Assembly: GCA_011524675.1 (NCBI GenBank)
Contig: WTJX01000132.1
Location: forward strand, 1-6,295
DNA: 6,295 bases
DNA from: Cytophagales bacterium
GTDB lineage: Bacteria > Bacteroidota > Bacteroidia > Cytophagales > JAAEPT01
Direction: 5' to 3'
Under the pieces are notes generated by a model. That model made no database searches. It was not told the DNA's origin and saw only the letters and a program-made list of their open reading frames with translations. Positions 6,107 to 6,295 of this stretch are shown piece by piece. Position 1 is the first letter of the stretch, and every line of letters starts with the position of its first letter. The position numbers and the translations under genes are program-made.

Positions 6107-6211
6107 ATGAGAAAAGTCATTAAAGGTATCCTTTTGGTAAACCACCTCTTGATACTAAATAAGGTATTAGGTTTTCCTCCTGTTGAGAAAACCACTAAGT
6201 ACTTTTGTTAA
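6107..6211 (+). CDS. Short ORF overlapping the sulfatase start (34 aa)
   Basis: An ATG at 6107 opens 34 codons ending with TAA at 6209-6211, beginning MRKVIKGILLVNHLLIL and ending EKTTKYFC. The start is basic and then hydrophobic. The frame overlaps the sulfatase frame by 7 bases and lies one frame away from it. It may be a leader peptide, a chance ORF, or the true upstream part of the sulfatase reading frame separated by a one-base change in the T-run at 6203-6206, because EKTTKYF would supply the positive charge that the sulfatase signal peptide lacks. Confidence 0.2.
   Translation: MRKVIKGILLVNHLLILNKVLGFPPVEKTTKYFC
6170..6193 (+). promoter_or_regulatory. Hairpin just upstream of the sulfatase start
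   Basis: GGTTTT (6170-6175) plus CTC (6177-6179) pair with GAG (6185-6187) plus AAAACC (6188-6193), giving nine base pairs with one bulged C and a 5-base loop. The hairpin ends 11 bases before the TTG at 6205 and is followed by T-rich sequence. It could act as a leader hairpin or attenuator. It also lies inside the 34-codon ORF, so it may have no separate role. Confidence 0.3.
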
Positions 6212-6295
6212 CTTTACTACATTCCTTACTTTTTATTTTCCTCTTAGGTATCGCTATACAAGTACACGCCAAAAAGCCTAATTTTATCGTCATTC
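6205..6295 (+). CDS. Probable secreted sulfatase (S1 family), N-terminus only
   Basis: The frame encodes a hydrophobic signal peptide (residues 1-22, h-region around LLFIFLLGI, cleavage expected after QVHA) followed by KKPNFIVI, where the window ends. K-P-N-(F/I)-(I/V)-(V/I) directly after a signal peptide is the usual beginning of family S1 formylglycine sulfatases, normally continuing with a DD metal-binding pair that lies outside the window. The sulfatase would remove sulfate esters from glycans and fits beside a fucosidase. An in-frame TAA at 6196-6198 bounds the frame, and the only usual start codon before the signal peptide is TTG at 6205. The resulting n-region has no Lys or Arg, which is unusual, so the start may be wrong or the gene may carry a frameshift. 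Other alkaline-phosphatase-superfamily enzymes are possible. Confidence 0.68.
   Translation, partial: MLTLLHSLLFIFLLGIAIQVHAKKPNFIVI

Larger units (their letters stand above)
5855..6204. other. AT-rich divergent intergenic region
   Basis: This roughly 350-bp stretch separates the minus-strand peroxiredoxin-like gene from the plus-strand sulfatase start, so it should hold both promoters. It contains a TAnnTTTG match for the minus strand (5949-5956), a 6-bp inverted repeat (5915-5933), a 34-codon ORF (6107-6211) and a hairpin (6170-6193). No other gene, tRNA or repeat array is visible. Confidence 0.55.

Noticed and set aside
6200..6207. TACTTTTG, an exact TAnnTTTG match on the plus strand
   Set aside because: Transcription would start after the TTG at 6205, leaving no start codon for the sulfatase frame, and the only TTG upstream (6183-6185) is too close for a -33 element.

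Overview
The window looks like low-GC chromosomal DNA from a Bacteroidota (Flavobacteriia/Cytophagia-like) bacterium, probably a polysaccharide degrader. The signs are a secreted GH95 fucosidase, the beginning of a probable secreted sulfatase, genes that mostly lack Shine-Dalgarno sequences, and two well-placed matches to the Bacteroidota -7 promoter element TAnnTTTG. This assignment is inference; no rRNA or other taxonomic marker is present.

Left part (1-2434, plus strand): a possible 3' end of an unknown gene at the edge, then about 440 bp with no convincing gene. A compact type II restriction-modification operon follows. It encodes a 297-aa endonuclease with the complete Ecl18kI/SsoII/EcoRII-C-type PD-(D/E)XK active site and a 345-aa Dcm-like cytosine-5 methyltransferase. 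The two genes overlap by 8 bp. The endonuclease comes first and begins with TTG. By family and residue correspondence the predicted target is CCNGG (CCWGG is the alternative). No controller (C) gene, vsr gene or mobility gene is visible.

Middle and right part (2565-6295): a 788-aa GH95 alpha-L-fucosidase-type enzyme with a signal peptide lies on the minus strand, convergent with the methyltransferase. Upstream of it is a 368-bp intergenic region whose first ~100 bp show a degenerate 7-bp periodicity. A 184-aa cytoplasmic peroxiredoxin/thioredoxin-fold protein with a CPFC motif follows, also on the minus strand. Another ~350-bp AT-rich gap leads to the right edge, where a plus-strand frame reads as a signal peptide followed by KKPNFIVI, the typical N-terminus of a family S1 sulfatase. 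The gene is cut by the window edge and has no ATG in frame.

Together, the fucosidase and the probable sulfatase suggest a locus for sulfated, fucose-containing glycans such as fucoidan, with a restriction-modification module next to it. I found no clearly new type of system. The points most worth a second look are the endonuclease-first gene order with a TTG start, the residue-by-residue match to Ecl18kI base-flipping and catalytic positions, the heptad-periodic intergenic DNA, and the possible frameshift at the start of the sulfatase.
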